From NCBI RefSeq assembly GCF_011947265.1, contig NZ_JAATHD010000010.1, positions 1 through 64,000 on the forward strand: a DNA stretch of 64,000 bases. Direction: 5' to 3'. The DNA comes from Paenibacillus sp. HB172176. Lineage in GTDB: Bacteria > Bacillota > Bacilli > Paenibacillales > Paenibacillaceae. How positions within the stretch are numbered: the stretch's first letter is position 1; each line of letters starts with the position of its first letter. Below the pieces are notes generated by a model. That model was not told the origin of the DNA. It did no database searches and was given only the letters and a program-made list of their open reading frames with translations. Of this stretch, positions 47,196-55,245 are shown one piece after another. The translations under genes and the position numbers were made by a program.

Positions 47196-48413
47196 ATGAA
47201 GAAGCTGCTGTGGATAGGCAGTCTATCCTATTTGGTTATCGGAATTGCACATGTGATTGGCGGCTCCGTGCTGGAGGAGCTTATCGCTTATTACGGCGTC
47301 TCCTATAAGGACGGCGGCCAATGGATTATGAATCAATTCTCGGGATTTCTGATCGGGGTCCTTCTTACTCCGGTATTGACATCAAGGTTGGGCAAAAGAA
47401 CGACCGTGCTCATCGCGCTCGGCTTGTTGACCGTAAGCGAAGCGGGCTACAGCCTCCTGCCGGATTGGGGCTGGATGCTGGCCTTCGCGCCGGTTGCGGG
47501 CTTCGGCTTCGGCATGACGGAGGCGGTGGTCGGCGCGATGATTATCGATTTGATCAAGGGGAAGGCTGCGGCCATGAGCCGATTGGAAACCTTCTTCGGC
47601 GTCGGGGCGCTGCTGATTCCAATAACGGCAGCTTATCTTATTCAAGAAGAGATATGGCAATTCTCCTTCCCGATTGTGGCGGCGATGGCGGGGATATCCT
47701 TCGTCTTCTGGCTGACGCTGTCCTTCGGCAAGCTGGATGGCGAGCTTGGCATGCCGGTCAGAGAGAAGAAGGGGGAAGAGAAGAACGACGGAAAGCCGGG
47801 GACTCCGCTCAGCTTGGGCTACGACTCCCGGGCGTTGTCCTTCCTCATGACAGCCGCCATGTTCTTCATGATCTATGTCGGTCTCGAGATGAGCTTCTCC
47901 AATTATTTGCCGTCGATTCTGCTCATTCGCACAGGCATGTCCGATGTGTCGTCGACAGCGGCATTAAGTCTGTTCTGGCTGATGGTTGTCGCAGGCAGGT
48001 TGTTCGCGGGCATTATCGCGGAGCGCATTCGTTACGGGAGATATTTGCTTCTTACAACGCTAGGCTCCGTCGCTACCTTCATGCTGATGGCGTTCTTCGA
48101 TAATGGCGCGCTGACGCTTCTGTTCGTCGCGCTGAGCGGCTTGTTCTTCTCCGGCATATTCGGTATCGCTCTCGTCTACGCCAACAGTCTGCTTCCCGGT
48201 CAGACGGAGCGGACGACCAGTCTGCTGGTTGCTTCCGGCGGAATTGGCGGCGCTATATTCCCGAGATTGACAGGATGGATGATGGATCGGTACGATGTGC
48301 AAGCTACGATTGAATTCATCACGGTGTTAGTTGCCTTTATGCTGTGCGTTCTGCTTATGATGCTATGGCTGGGGAAGAGGCATGCATGGCCGGGCTCTCG
48401 CAGACCTAACTGA
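47196..48413 (+). CDS. Major facilitator superfamily transporter
   Basis: A 405-residue membrane protein with twelve hydrophobic segments in two halves. The halves are joined by a charged cytoplasmic loop (REKKGEEKNDGKPG). The loop motif LGKRTTVLIALG after helix two and GFGFGMTEAVVGAMI resemble FHS/sugar-type MFS members, but the substrate is unknown. The ATG at 47196 gives MKKLLWIGSLSY; a TTG at 47163 is less likely. The stop codon lies inside a 9-base tandem repeat. Confidence 0.88.
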   Translation: MKKLLWIGSLSYLVIGIAHVIGGSVLEELIAYYGVSYKDGGQWIMNQFSGFLIGVLLTPVLTSRLGKRTTVLIALGLLTVSEAGYSLLPDWGWMLAFAPVAGFGFGMTEAVVGAMIIDLIKGKAAAMSRLETFFGVGALLIPITAAYLIQEEIWQFSFPIVAAMAGISFVFWLTLSFGKLDGELGMPVREKKGEEKNDGKPGTPLSLGYDSRALSFLMTAAMFFMIYVGLEMSFSNYLPSILLIRTGMSDVSSTAALSLFWLMVVAGRLFAGIIAERIRYGRYLLLTTLGSVATFMLMAFFDNGALTLLFVALSGLFFSGIFGIALVYANSLLPGQTERTTSLLVASGGIGGAIFPRLTGWMMDRYDVQATIEFITVLVAFMLCVLLMMLWLGKRHAWPGSRRPN

Positions 48414-48430
48414 CCTAACTGACCTAACTG
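48403..48430 (+). repeat. 9-b tandem repeat at the end of the MFS gene
   Basis: GACCTAACT occurs three times in a row. The first copy encodes the last residues and contributes the stop (AAC TGA); the others repeat the stop in frame. Confidence 0.85.
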
Positions 48431-48510
48431 CGCAGGCTTCAACAAGCGATAAGAGGAGTGAGGGATGGGGCGAAGTCTTGTCCGAGTAATCGGATACGGC
48501 CGCCTCGAGA

Positions 48511-48567
48511 TGAAGAAACGCCTTGCGGCGTCCTTACCAAGTAAGGGAGCCGCAAGGCGTTTCTTGC
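48511..48567 (-). terminator. Terminator of the NlpC/P60 gene
   Basis: AAGAAACGCCTTGCGGC pairs perfectly with GCCGCAAGGCGTTTCTT. The minus-strand transcript ends in TTTCTTC, 15 bases after the hydrolase stop. Confidence 0.85.
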
Positions 48568-48581
48568 AATTGATCTGGGCA

Positions 48582-49061
48582 TTAAGCTTCTTGCGTGTAC
48601 AATGCGAATTCCTTCTCGTCCATAACACGGCGGGCTGTAACAAAACGATTCTTATAATAGGAAGAGTCCAGCTTCTCAAACGTTACGCCGCGACTTGTCG
48701 ATGCATGGGCGAATTCTCCGTCGCCGACATAAATGCCGACATGAGTAATGCCGCCGTTGTTCTTGCCGCTTGTGTCGAAGAACACCAAGTCCCCAGGCTG
48801 AAGATCCGCCTTCGCGACCTTTGTGCCGATCGTTGCTTGATCTCTTGAAACGCGAGGAAGATCGATGTTCATCTTGGCGAAAACATAACCGGTAAAGCCG
48901 GAGCAATCGAAGCCCTTCGTGGTTGTGCCGCCATAACGATACTTCGTGCCTTCTACCTTGCTGATAATGCCTACCATCTCGGAGCTTGCGAATACGCTTC
49001 CCGCCTGAAAAGCGATGAGCAGGGTAAGTCCCAATACCAAAACGCTGAACTTCTTCTTCAA
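48582..49061 (-). CDS. Secreted NlpC/P60 peptidoglycan hydrolase
   Basis: A 159-residue exported enzyme consisting of a signal peptide (KKFSVLVLGLTLLIAFQAGSVFA) and one NlpC/P60 domain. It cleaves peptide bonds in peptidoglycan stem peptides. The catalytic triad is visible as Cys in FDCSGFTGYVF, His in GITHVGIYVG and a second His in EFAHAS. There are no SH3 or LysM binding domains, which is shorter than many relatives. A TTG start follows AAGGAG by 9 bases. The leader holds a c-di-AMP riboswitch, so the gene should be shut off when c-di-AMP is high. Confidence 0.93.
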   Translation of the reverse strand: MKKKFSVLVLGLTLLIAFQAGSVFASSEMVGIISKVEGTKYRYGGTTTKGFDCSGFTGYVFAKMNIDLPRVSRDQATIGTKVAKADLQPGDLVFFDTSGKNNGGITHVGIYVGDGEFAHASTSRGVTFEKLDSSYYKNRFVTARRVMDEKEFALYTQEA

Positions 49062-49074
49062 GTTGTAGTTCTCC

Positions 49075-49225
49075 TTCCGGTGCCGACGAGGTTAGCTGTG
49101 GGGTTCGGTTGAAGGTTTTCCCTATGGTCTCTCAGGCGCCGCTTGTTCATGCATGCGTCAAGACCAATTCACCCAAAGTGGTTCCCCCGTTTCCCGATAG
49201 GGAATTAGGCAAATCATTCCTATGA
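49075..49225 (-). promoter_or_regulatory. Cyclic di-AMP riboswitch (ydaO/yuaA type)
   Basis: Read on the minus strand, the leader of the hydrolase gene contains the ydaO-motif landmarks in order: GGGGGAACCACTTTGGGTGA, then CCGAACCCCACAGCTAACC and CTCGTCGGC. These are the conserved c-di-AMP binding elements. In Bacillota this class commonly controls cell-wall hydrolase and potassium transport genes, with the ligand turning expression off. The ends are approximate. The AT-rich remainder (49226-49437) should hold the two divergent promoters. Confidence 0.88.
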
Positions 49226-49437
49226 ATCTCTAAAGCTTATAATAATGAGATTTTGTAGTTTTGTGTTGAAAGTGAGAAGATTCTCATATAAGAAATGCAA
49301 AATTTGCGTTTCAAAAGCGTTTCTTGTGGTTATAACCCTTGTTTTTAGCACTGTATGGGACAGTCGGGGCGTGTAATTTGGCCGGATATTGTGTATGATA
49401 TAAGGATAAATATTTCCCTTGGGAAAGGTTGGTCGCA

Positions 49438-51108
49438 ATGGAAAGCGCAGTGGAGAACAAGACATCATCTAACTTTATCAAAAGCATTGTTGTAGACGAT
49501 CTGAAGAGCGGCCGCGTGCAGGAGGTTGTAACTCGCTTCCCTCCCGAGCCGAACGGCTATCTGCATATCGGCCACGCGAAGTCGATTTGTCTGAACTTCG
49601 AGCTGGCCGACGAGTTTGGCGGCAAGACGAATCTCCGGTTCGACGATACGAATCCGGTCAAAGAGGATACAGAATACGTAGACGCGATTCAAGAGGATGT
49701 GCGCTGGCTTGGCTTTGATTGGGAGGAGCTTCGCTTCGCCTCCGATTATTTCGAGGAAATGTACAATCGCGCGGTGCTTCTTATTAAGAAGGGCAAGGCT
49801 TATGTCTGCGATTTGAATGCGGAGCAGACTCGCGAGATGCGGGGGACGCTGACCGAGCCGGGCAAGGAGAGTCCGTATCGAGGTCGCAGCGTGGAGGAGA
49901 ACCTGGATCTGTTCGAGCGGATGCGCGCAGGCGAGTTCAAGGACGGAGAGCGCGTGCTTCGGGCGAAGATCGATATGGCTTCGCCGAATATTTCGCTGCG
50001 CGACCCGGTGCTCTACCGAATCTCGCATTCGAATCATCACCGTACGGGAGACGCATGGTGCATCTATCCGATGTACGATTACGCGCATCCGATCAGCGAT
50101 GCGATCGAGGGCATCACGCATTCAATCTGCACGCTGGAATTCGAGGATCATCGCCCGCTGTACGATTGGGCGATTAGCGAATGCGAGATGGAAGCGACGC
50201 CGCATCAATACGAATTCGCCCGTCTGAACGTGACGAACACGATTATGAGCAAGCGGTATTTGAAACGGCTGGTGGACGAGAACGTCGTTGACGGCTGGGA
50301 TGATCCGAGGATGCCGACCATCAGCGGCATGCGTCGCAGAGGCTATACGGCGGAAGCGCTGCGCGCGTTCTGCCGCGAGATCGGGGTCGCGAAGAGCAAC
50401 AGCGTAGTGGACGAGCGGTATTTGGAGCATTTTATCAGAGAAGATCTGAAGCTGAAGGCGATGCGCACGATGGCGATTCTGCGGCCGCTGAAGGTTGTCA
50501 TCACGAATTATCCGGAAGGCGAGTCGGAGCTGCTGGATGCGGAGAATAACGCGGAGAATGAAGCGATGGGCATCCGTCAAATTCCGTTCTCCCGCGAAAT
50601 CTATATCGAGCAGGATGATTTCATGGAGAATCCTCCAAGCAAGTATTTCCGTTTGTTCCCCGGCAACGAGGTGCGACTGAAGCATGCGTATTTCATTACG
50701 TGCCAAGAAGTGATCAAGGACGAGAGGGGAGAGGTCGTGGAGCTGCGTTGCACCTACGATCCGAAGACGAAGAGCGGCACGGGCTTCACGGAGCGCAAGG
50801 TGAAGGGCACGATTCATTGGGTGGAAGCCTCGCAGGCGATTCCAGCGGAATTCCGACTGCTCGAGCCGCTCATGCTGAACGACGAAGAGCTGGCGGACAA
50901 GGATTTCATGGAGCGCCTGAATCCAAACTCGCTGCAGACGCTGGAAGGCTTCGTAGAGCCGAATATGAAGGGCGTCTTGCCCGGAGAGAAATTCCAAATG
51001 TTCCGGCACGGTTATTTTAGCGTAGACGGGAAGGACAGCAACGAGGATAAGCTGGTGTTCAATCGCATCGTCTCGCTGAAGAGCTCCTTCAATCCGGCCA
51101 AGGCTTAG
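49438..51108 (+). CDS. glnS: Glutaminyl-tRNA synthetase
   Basis: A 556-residue class I synthetase that charges tRNA-Gln directly. The HIGH motif is in [13 protein letters not shown] and the KMSKS equivalent is [10 protein letters not shown]. GlnRS-type features are [31 protein letters not shown] and a two-barrel anticodon domain after about residue 340. The ATG at 49438 follows AAAGG by 9 bases. Most Bacillota lack GlnRS and use Glu-tRNA amidotransferase, so this gene was probably acquired by transfer in this lineage. A strong terminator follows. Confidence 0.96.
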   Translation: MESAVENKTSSNFIKSIVVDDLKSGRVQEVVTRFPPEPNGYLHIGHAKSICLNFELADEFGGKTNLRFDDTNPVKEDTEYVDAIQEDVRWLGFDWEELRFASDYFEEMYNRAVLLIKKGKAYVCDLNAEQTREMRGTLTEPGKESPYRGRSVEENLDLFERMRAGEFKDGERVLRAKIDMASPNISLRDPVLYRISHSNHHRTGDAWCIYPMYDYAHPISDAIEGITHSICTLEFEDHRPLYDWAISECEMEATPHQYEFARLNVTNTIMSKRYLKRLVDENVVDGWDDPRMPTISGMRRRGYTAEALRAFCREIGVAKSNSVVDERYLEHFIREDLKLKAMRTMAILRPLKVVITNYPEGESELLDAENNAENEAMGIRQIPFSREIYIEQDDFMENPPSKYFRLFPGNEVRLKHAYFITCQEVIKDERGEVVELRCTYDPKTKSGTGFTERKVKGTIHWVEASQAIPAEFRLLEPLMLNDEELADKDFMERLNPNSLQTLEGFVEPNMKGVLPGEKFQMFRHGYFSVDGKDSNEDKLVFNRIVSLKSSFNPAKA

Positions 51109-51130
51109 GGCAGGTTAGAGCCCGGGCAAT

Positions 51131-51172
51131 GCAACAGCCTGTCAAGCATGCAGCTTGGCAGGCTGTTGTTGA
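51131..51172 (+). terminator. glnS terminator
   Basis: CAACAGCCTGTCAAGC pairs with GCTTGGCAGGCTGTTG (one G-T pair) around a 5-base loop; the T tail is weak (TTG). Confidence 0.75.
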
Positions 51173-51289
51173 ACGTTGCGTCAGTTGCGTCAAGGGCTTC
51201 GTTCCCGAAAATGATCTGTGGCGATGCTAGACGGCGATTGGGGAAGCAAAGCGAGCCGGTGATGAATAGCGGCAGAAGGCGGTGACGGA

Positions 51290-51976
51290 ATGTCGCGAGA
51301 GGACAGGAATCAAGAGCTCGAAGTGCCGGGCAGACCGACGGGGCGAGAAGAGGAGCATCCCTATCTGATCGCGGACGGCGAGCCGCTGCGCGGCTTGATC
51401 ATTGCGGGCGGCTTAAGTCGGCGCATGGGAGAGGACAAAGCTCAGCTGATGATCGGCGGGGAAGCTTTGCTGACGGGGCTCGTGAGGCAGATGCTGCCTC
51501 TGACGCAATCGCTCGTTGTCGCTGCGGGAACGAGCGAACGGGCGGATGTCTATCGTAAGCTGCTGGGCGAATATGCGGAACGGGTAAGCTTCGTTACGGA
51601 TCAGTATGCCGGGAAGGGCCCGCTCGCCGGCCTGCATGCCGGATTGACCGCCTTGCAGGGAGACGGTTATGTGTTCGTCATGGCATGCGATATGCCGAAG
51701 GTCAGTCGATCGCTGCTTGCGCGGCTAATCGACGCATGCGGCGACGGGGAAGATGCGATTCATGTCGAGGGCCAGCCCTTCCATGGGCTGTATCGGACAA
51801 GCGCCGCTCGTCATGCCCGCGAAGCGCTCCAAGCGGATCAATTGCGGTTCATGTCCTTCCTGGAGCGGATTCGAACGATGGAGCTGCACGCTCTTTCCGC
51901 GGAAGAAGAATCGGAGCTTGTGAATCTCAACACGCAGGACGACTATAACCGGTATAGGGAACGTAGGATAGAATGA
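51290..51976 (+). CDS. mobA: Molybdenum cofactor guanylyltransferase
   Basis: A 228-residue nucleotidyltransferase that attaches GMP to molybdopterin. The diagnostic N-terminal loop LIIAGGLSRRMGEDKAQL and the metal-binding stretch VFVMACDMPKVS are present, with TDQYAGKGPLAGLHAGL between them. The protein has an extra ~30-residue acidic N-terminal extension before the usual start, so the true start may lie downstream. No other molybdenum genes are seen nearby. Confidence 0.88.
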   Translation: MSREDRNQELEVPGRPTGREEEHPYLIADGEPLRGLIIAGGLSRRMGEDKAQLMIGGEALLTGLVRQMLPLTQSLVVAAGTSERADVYRKLLGEYAERVSFVTDQYAGKGPLAGLHAGLTALQGDGYVFVMACDMPKVSRSLLARLIDACGDGEDAIHVEGQPFHGLYRTSAARHAREALQADQLRFMSFLERIRTMELHALSAEEESELVNLNTQDDYNRYRERRIE

Positions 51977-52000
51977 GGTGCTTCCAAGCTGAAGAGAATA

Positions 52001-52531
52001 ATGGATTTTGACATCATGGATGCGGAGCCTGCCGATTTGGGCGGCATTGTGGCGATCTATAATTCCACGATTGCGGGCCGCATGGTTACCGCCGATCTGG
52101 AACCTGCCACGATAGAGAGCAAGCGAGGCTGGTTCGAGGCGCATTCCCCGGACAAGAGGCCGATCTGGGTGGCGCGGAGACGGGAGAGCGACGAGATCGC
52201 CGCGTGGCTTAGCTTTCAATCCTTCTACGGGAGGCCGGCTTATGACGGGACGGCAGAGATCAGCATCTATATCGCCGAGGCTTATCGGGGGCAGGGCCTG
52301 GGATCGGCACTAATCGAACAGGCAATCGCGGAGAGTCCCAGGCTTGCAATTACGACCTTGCTCGGCTTCGTATTCGGCCATAATGAGCCAAGCCTTTCGC
52401 TTCTTGCGAAATACGGCTTCGAGCAATGGGGCTTTCTGCCCCGCGTGGCGGTCTTGGACGGTATCGAGAGAGATCTCGTTATTTCCGGCAAGCGAATTTC
52501 TGCGGCAGGAGAAATGAATGAAGCGAGGTGA
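52001..52531 (+). CDS. GNAT acetyltransferase, phosphinothricin-acetyltransferase-like
   Basis: A 176-residue GNAT protein close to the Pat/YncA group. It has the early [45 protein letters not shown] with the acetyl-CoA loop, and [23 protein letters not shown]. Family members acetylate small amines such as phosphinothricin or methionine sulfoximine; the native substrate is unknown. Its stop overlaps the GTG start of the VanZ-like gene. Confidence 0.88.
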   Translation: MDFDIMDAEPADLGGIVAIYNSTIAGRMVTADLEPATIESKRGWFEAHSPDKRPIWVARRRESDEIAAWLSFQSFYGRPAYDGTAEISIYIAEAYRGQGLGSALIEQAIAESPRLAITTLLGFVFGHNEPSLSLLAKYGFEQWGFLPRVAVLDGIERDLVISGKRISAAGEMNEAR

Positions 52532-52992
52532 TTGCCGTTAAGCTATTCGACAGAGCGTACAGTAAGCATTATGGCGTGAATCTGTTGCTATTGGGGCTTG
52601 CCGTGCTGTATGCGCTCATCATGATCAATCTGCTGTATTTTCGCGACCGTTCCATACATGACGGCCTCGTCTTCAATTGGACGCCGTTCGATACGATTAA
52701 GCGATATGTGAAATATCGGGATCACTTCACCATGGAGGCATGGGTCAAAAATTTGTTCGGCAATCTGGTCTTATTCATCCCGATCGGGATCTTCCTGCCG
52801 CTGCTCAATACAAGATTCGCCCGCAGCTTGTCGCTTGTTGCGGTGTGTATCGTTATTATTTTTTTCGTCGAAATGCTGCAAATGCTGTTCAAGGTCGGCA
52901 GCTTCGATATTGATGATATTCTATTAAATACGATCGGCGCCTGGTTCGGATTGCTGTTAACGAGACGGCTGCTGATGAAGAAGAGGAGATAG
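52528..52992 (+). CDS. VanZ-family membrane protein
   Basis: A 154-residue protein with four predicted membrane helices and the VanZ core: [13 protein letters not shown] after helix one, [29 protein letters not shown], and [18 protein letters not shown]. VanZ itself gives low-level teicoplanin resistance by an unknown mechanism, but most homologues have no proven role. The GTG start overlaps the preceding stop, and hisC follows by 4 bases, so three genes are probably cotranscribed. Confidence 0.9.
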   Translation: MIAVKLFDRAYSKHYGVNLLLLGLAVLYALIMINLLYFRDRSIHDGLVFNWTPFDTIKRYVKYRDHFTMEAWVKNLFGNLVLFIPIGIFLPLLNTRFARSLSLVAVCIVIIFFVEMLQMLFKVGSFDIDDILLNTIGAWFGLLLTRRLLMKKRR

Positions 52993-52996
52993 GCTA

Positions 52997-54058
52997 TTGA
53001 GTCAGTTCTGGAGTCCGCTTGCTGCTTCGCTCACGCCTTATGTGCCGGGGGAGCAGCCCAAAGATAAATCCTATATTAAGCTGAATACGAATGAAAATCC
53101 TTATCCGCCTTCGCCGAAGGCGCTGGAGGCGATTGCTGCCGCGGCTAACAGTGATCTGCGACTCTATCCGGATCCGACCTGCGACGATCTGGTATGCGCA
53201 GCAGCCGAGCATTACGGTGTATCGCCGAGGCAAATCTTCGTCGGCAACGGCTCGGACGAGATTCTGGCCTTCGCGTTCGCGGCGTTCTTCAACCCGGCGA
53301 AGCCTGTGCTATTCCCGGATATTACGTACAGCTTCTATAAGGTGTACGCGAAGCTGTACGACCTGCAGCCGAAGCTGATCGAGCTCGATGAGAGCTTCGA
53401 AATTCCGCTGGAGCAATTCTCGGGCGAGCATGGCGGCATCATCATGCCGAATCCGAACGCGCCGACGGCCAAGCTGCTGCCGCTCGATGCGATCCGGCGG
53501 CTGCTTGACGCCAATCCGCATCAGGCGGTCATTATCGATGAGGCGTATATCGACTTCGGAGGCGAATCGGCTGTCTCGCTCGTGGACGAATATCCGCAGT
53601 TGCTGGTCATTCAGACTTTATCCAAGTCGCGTTCGCTTGCCGGTCTTCGCGTCGGCTTCGCCATCGGTTCTCCCGAGCTGATCGACGGGCTGAACCGGAT
53701 CAAGAATTCATTTAATTCCTATACGCTCGACAGGCTGGCGCTCCAAGGGGCGGTCGCCGCTCTGCAGGACGCCGCTTATTTCCGCGAAACGACGGACCGT
53801 ATTATCGAGACGAGAGATCGCGTCATGTCGGAGCTGCGCGAGCTGGGCTTCATCGTGACCGACTCGAAGGCGAATTTCGTCTTCATCTCCCATCCCGAGC
53901 GCGCCGCGAAGGAGCTGTTCCTGAAGCTGCGGGAGGAAGGCGTGCTGGTGCGCTACTTCGATTCCCCGAGAATCGATCAGTATCTGCGCGTCAGCATCGG
54001 TACGGATGAAGAGATGGATGCGTTCCTGAAGGCGCTGCGGGAAATGCTCAGGCAGTGA
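52997..54058 (+). CDS. hisC: Histidinol-phosphate aminotransferase
   Basis: A 353-residue PLP-dependent class I/II aminotransferase that converts imidazole-acetol phosphate to histidinol phosphate in histidine synthesis. Visible features are LNTNENPYPPSP, VGNGSDEIL, IIDEAYIDF and the PLP-lysine loop TLSKSRSLAGLRVGF. A TTG with AGGAGA 8 bases upstream starts the gene. It stands apart from a his operon; HisC homologues can also act on aromatic amino acids. Confidence 0.93.
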   Translation: MSQFWSPLAASLTPYVPGEQPKDKSYIKLNTNENPYPPSPKALEAIAAAANSDLRLYPDPTCDDLVCAAAEHYGVSPRQIFVGNGSDEILAFAFAAFFNPAKPVLFPDITYSFYKVYAKLYDLQPKLIELDESFEIPLEQFSGEHGGIIMPNPNAPTAKLLPLDAIRRLLDANPHQAVIIDEAYIDFGGESAVSLVDEYPQLLVIQTLSKSRSLAGLRVGFAIGSPELIDGLNRIKNSFNSYTLDRLALQGAVAALQDAAYFRETTDRIIETRDRVMSELRELGFIVTDSKANFVFISHPERAAKELFLKLREEGVLVRYFDSPRIDQYLRVSIGTDEEMDAFLKALREMLRQ

Positions 54059-54084
54059 GGCGGCGAACTAGCTGAGAGCAGTAG

Positions 54085-54190
54085 GATAGATGAGGAAAGG
54101 CGAAGTAGAAAAGGGTAGAAGAGGATTGATAAGGAGAATGAGGACAGGCGAAGTAGAAGAAGATTGTTAGGTGAATGAGGACAGGCGAAG
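54085..54190 (+). repeat. Short imperfect repeats after hisC
   Basis: ATGAGGAmAGGCGAAGTAG-like segments occur at about 54090, 54138 and 54174, separated by purine-rich DNA. No gene is supported between 54059 and 54537. Confidence 0.65.
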
Positions 54191-54285
54191 CTGGGGACAG
54201 AATGTGGCAGAGAAGAGCGCGACTACTCCCGGCATCGTCCTATGCGATTTCTTAGCAACGCTGCATGTCGCGTCTAAGCAGTCAT

Positions 54286-54420
54286 TTGTACTGGAATTCC
54301 TCCAGCATATCTCCCTTATTAAGAGAAATGTAGATGATAACATGGAAAAACTCCTGCTTATTTTCCGAAACGAGGCGATTTCCGCCAAATCGTTCTCAAT
54401 AAGCAGGAGTTTTTCCAGTT
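54286..54420. repeat. Hairpin repeat with perfect 20-b stem
   Basis: TACTGGAATTCCTCCAGCAT, partly self-complementary, is followed by a perfect 20-base inverted repeat (54343-54362 with 54398-54417, stem TGGAAAAACTCCTGCTTATT) around a 35-base loop. It resembles the units at 930-1235 (GGAAAAACTCCAG) and appears to be another copy of that dispersed family. A 91-codon ORF across it is not credible. Confidence 0.75.
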
Positions 54421-54537
54421 TAATGGTTGATTTATCGTATTGGTAGCTTATTATGAGGGAGCAAATCCACTTCTGCGCTTGCGGAAGCGACAGCCGCTCA
54501 GCTCGGCGACGCGACTTGGTGATTATGCGGCACCTGC

Positions 54538-55062
54538 TTAATATGCATTCACGCTTAGCCTCTTCAGCGTTTCCTCTATGAAGTAGGGCTCATCGTGAGG
54601 TGTGCGGGACGTAATCCAGTTCTCGTCAAGCACGACCGGCTGATCGATATAGTGCGCGCCTGCTTCGCTAAGCTCATCCTGCAGCTCGGGATAGGCGGTC
54701 AGGCTTCGTCCGGAAACGATGCCGGCCTTCTCAAGCAGCAGAGGGCCGTGGCATATTGCGGCGATTGGCTTGCCTTGCCTGTTCATCTCGCGCACGAAAT
54801 TCAAGACGAGCTCGTTCTCCATCAGATGCGCTGGAGACATGCCTCCGGGAATGATGAGGGCGTCAAAGTCGCCAGCCCTTGCTTCCTCAATCGACAGATG
54901 AGAGGTGTAGGCGATGCTGCGCTTTTTGCCCTTCAGCTCAACGCCCCTCTCCAAGCTTATAATAATGGCTTCATTACCGTTTCTGGTTACAGCATCATAC
55001 GGTTGCTGCATCTCCGAATCCTCGAAATCGCTTGCTAGCAAGAACGCTACTTTATCGGCCAT
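54538..55062 (-). CDS. DJ-1/PfpI family protein (YfkM-like)
   Basis: A 174-residue protein of the DJ-1/PfpI superfamily. The nucleophile elbow AAICHGPLLL carries the reactive Cys, with the partner Glu/Asp in VAFLLASDFEDSE and DALIIPGGMSP. Bacillus YfkM and related general-stress proteins have been described as proteases or glyoxal/protein deglycases, and the true activity is debated. The ATG at 55062 is preferred because GAAGGAAG lies 8 bases upstream; a GTG at 55071 overlaps that region. Confidence 0.9.
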   Translation of the reverse strand: MADKVAFLLASDFEDSEMQQPYDAVTRNGNEAIIISLERGVELKGKKRSIAYTSHLSIEEARAGDFDALIIPGGMSPAHLMENELVLNFVREMNRQGKPIAAICHGPLLLEKAGIVSGRSLTAYPELQDELSEAGAHYIDQPVVLDENWITSRTPHDEPYFIEETLKRLSVNAY

Positions 55063-55245
55063 ATATAACACTTCCTTCGTAAGAGAGATTGAGCATTCAA
55101 TCCTTGATACGCCGCTATGGGCACTGCAAGTTGAATGTCTTTCTCTCTATTACCCGAAAGCCTGATCCGCGAATCATCCCATTATGGAATTCGAGATAAG
55201 GGGCCCGCTCATTCATACTGCTACTGCTTTATCTTCGGCAAGCGC

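Noticed and set aside
54171..54446. 91-codon ORF after hisC
   Set aside because: It is made of short repeats and both arms of a perfect 20-base inverted repeat, with no ribosome binding site or recognisable domain.
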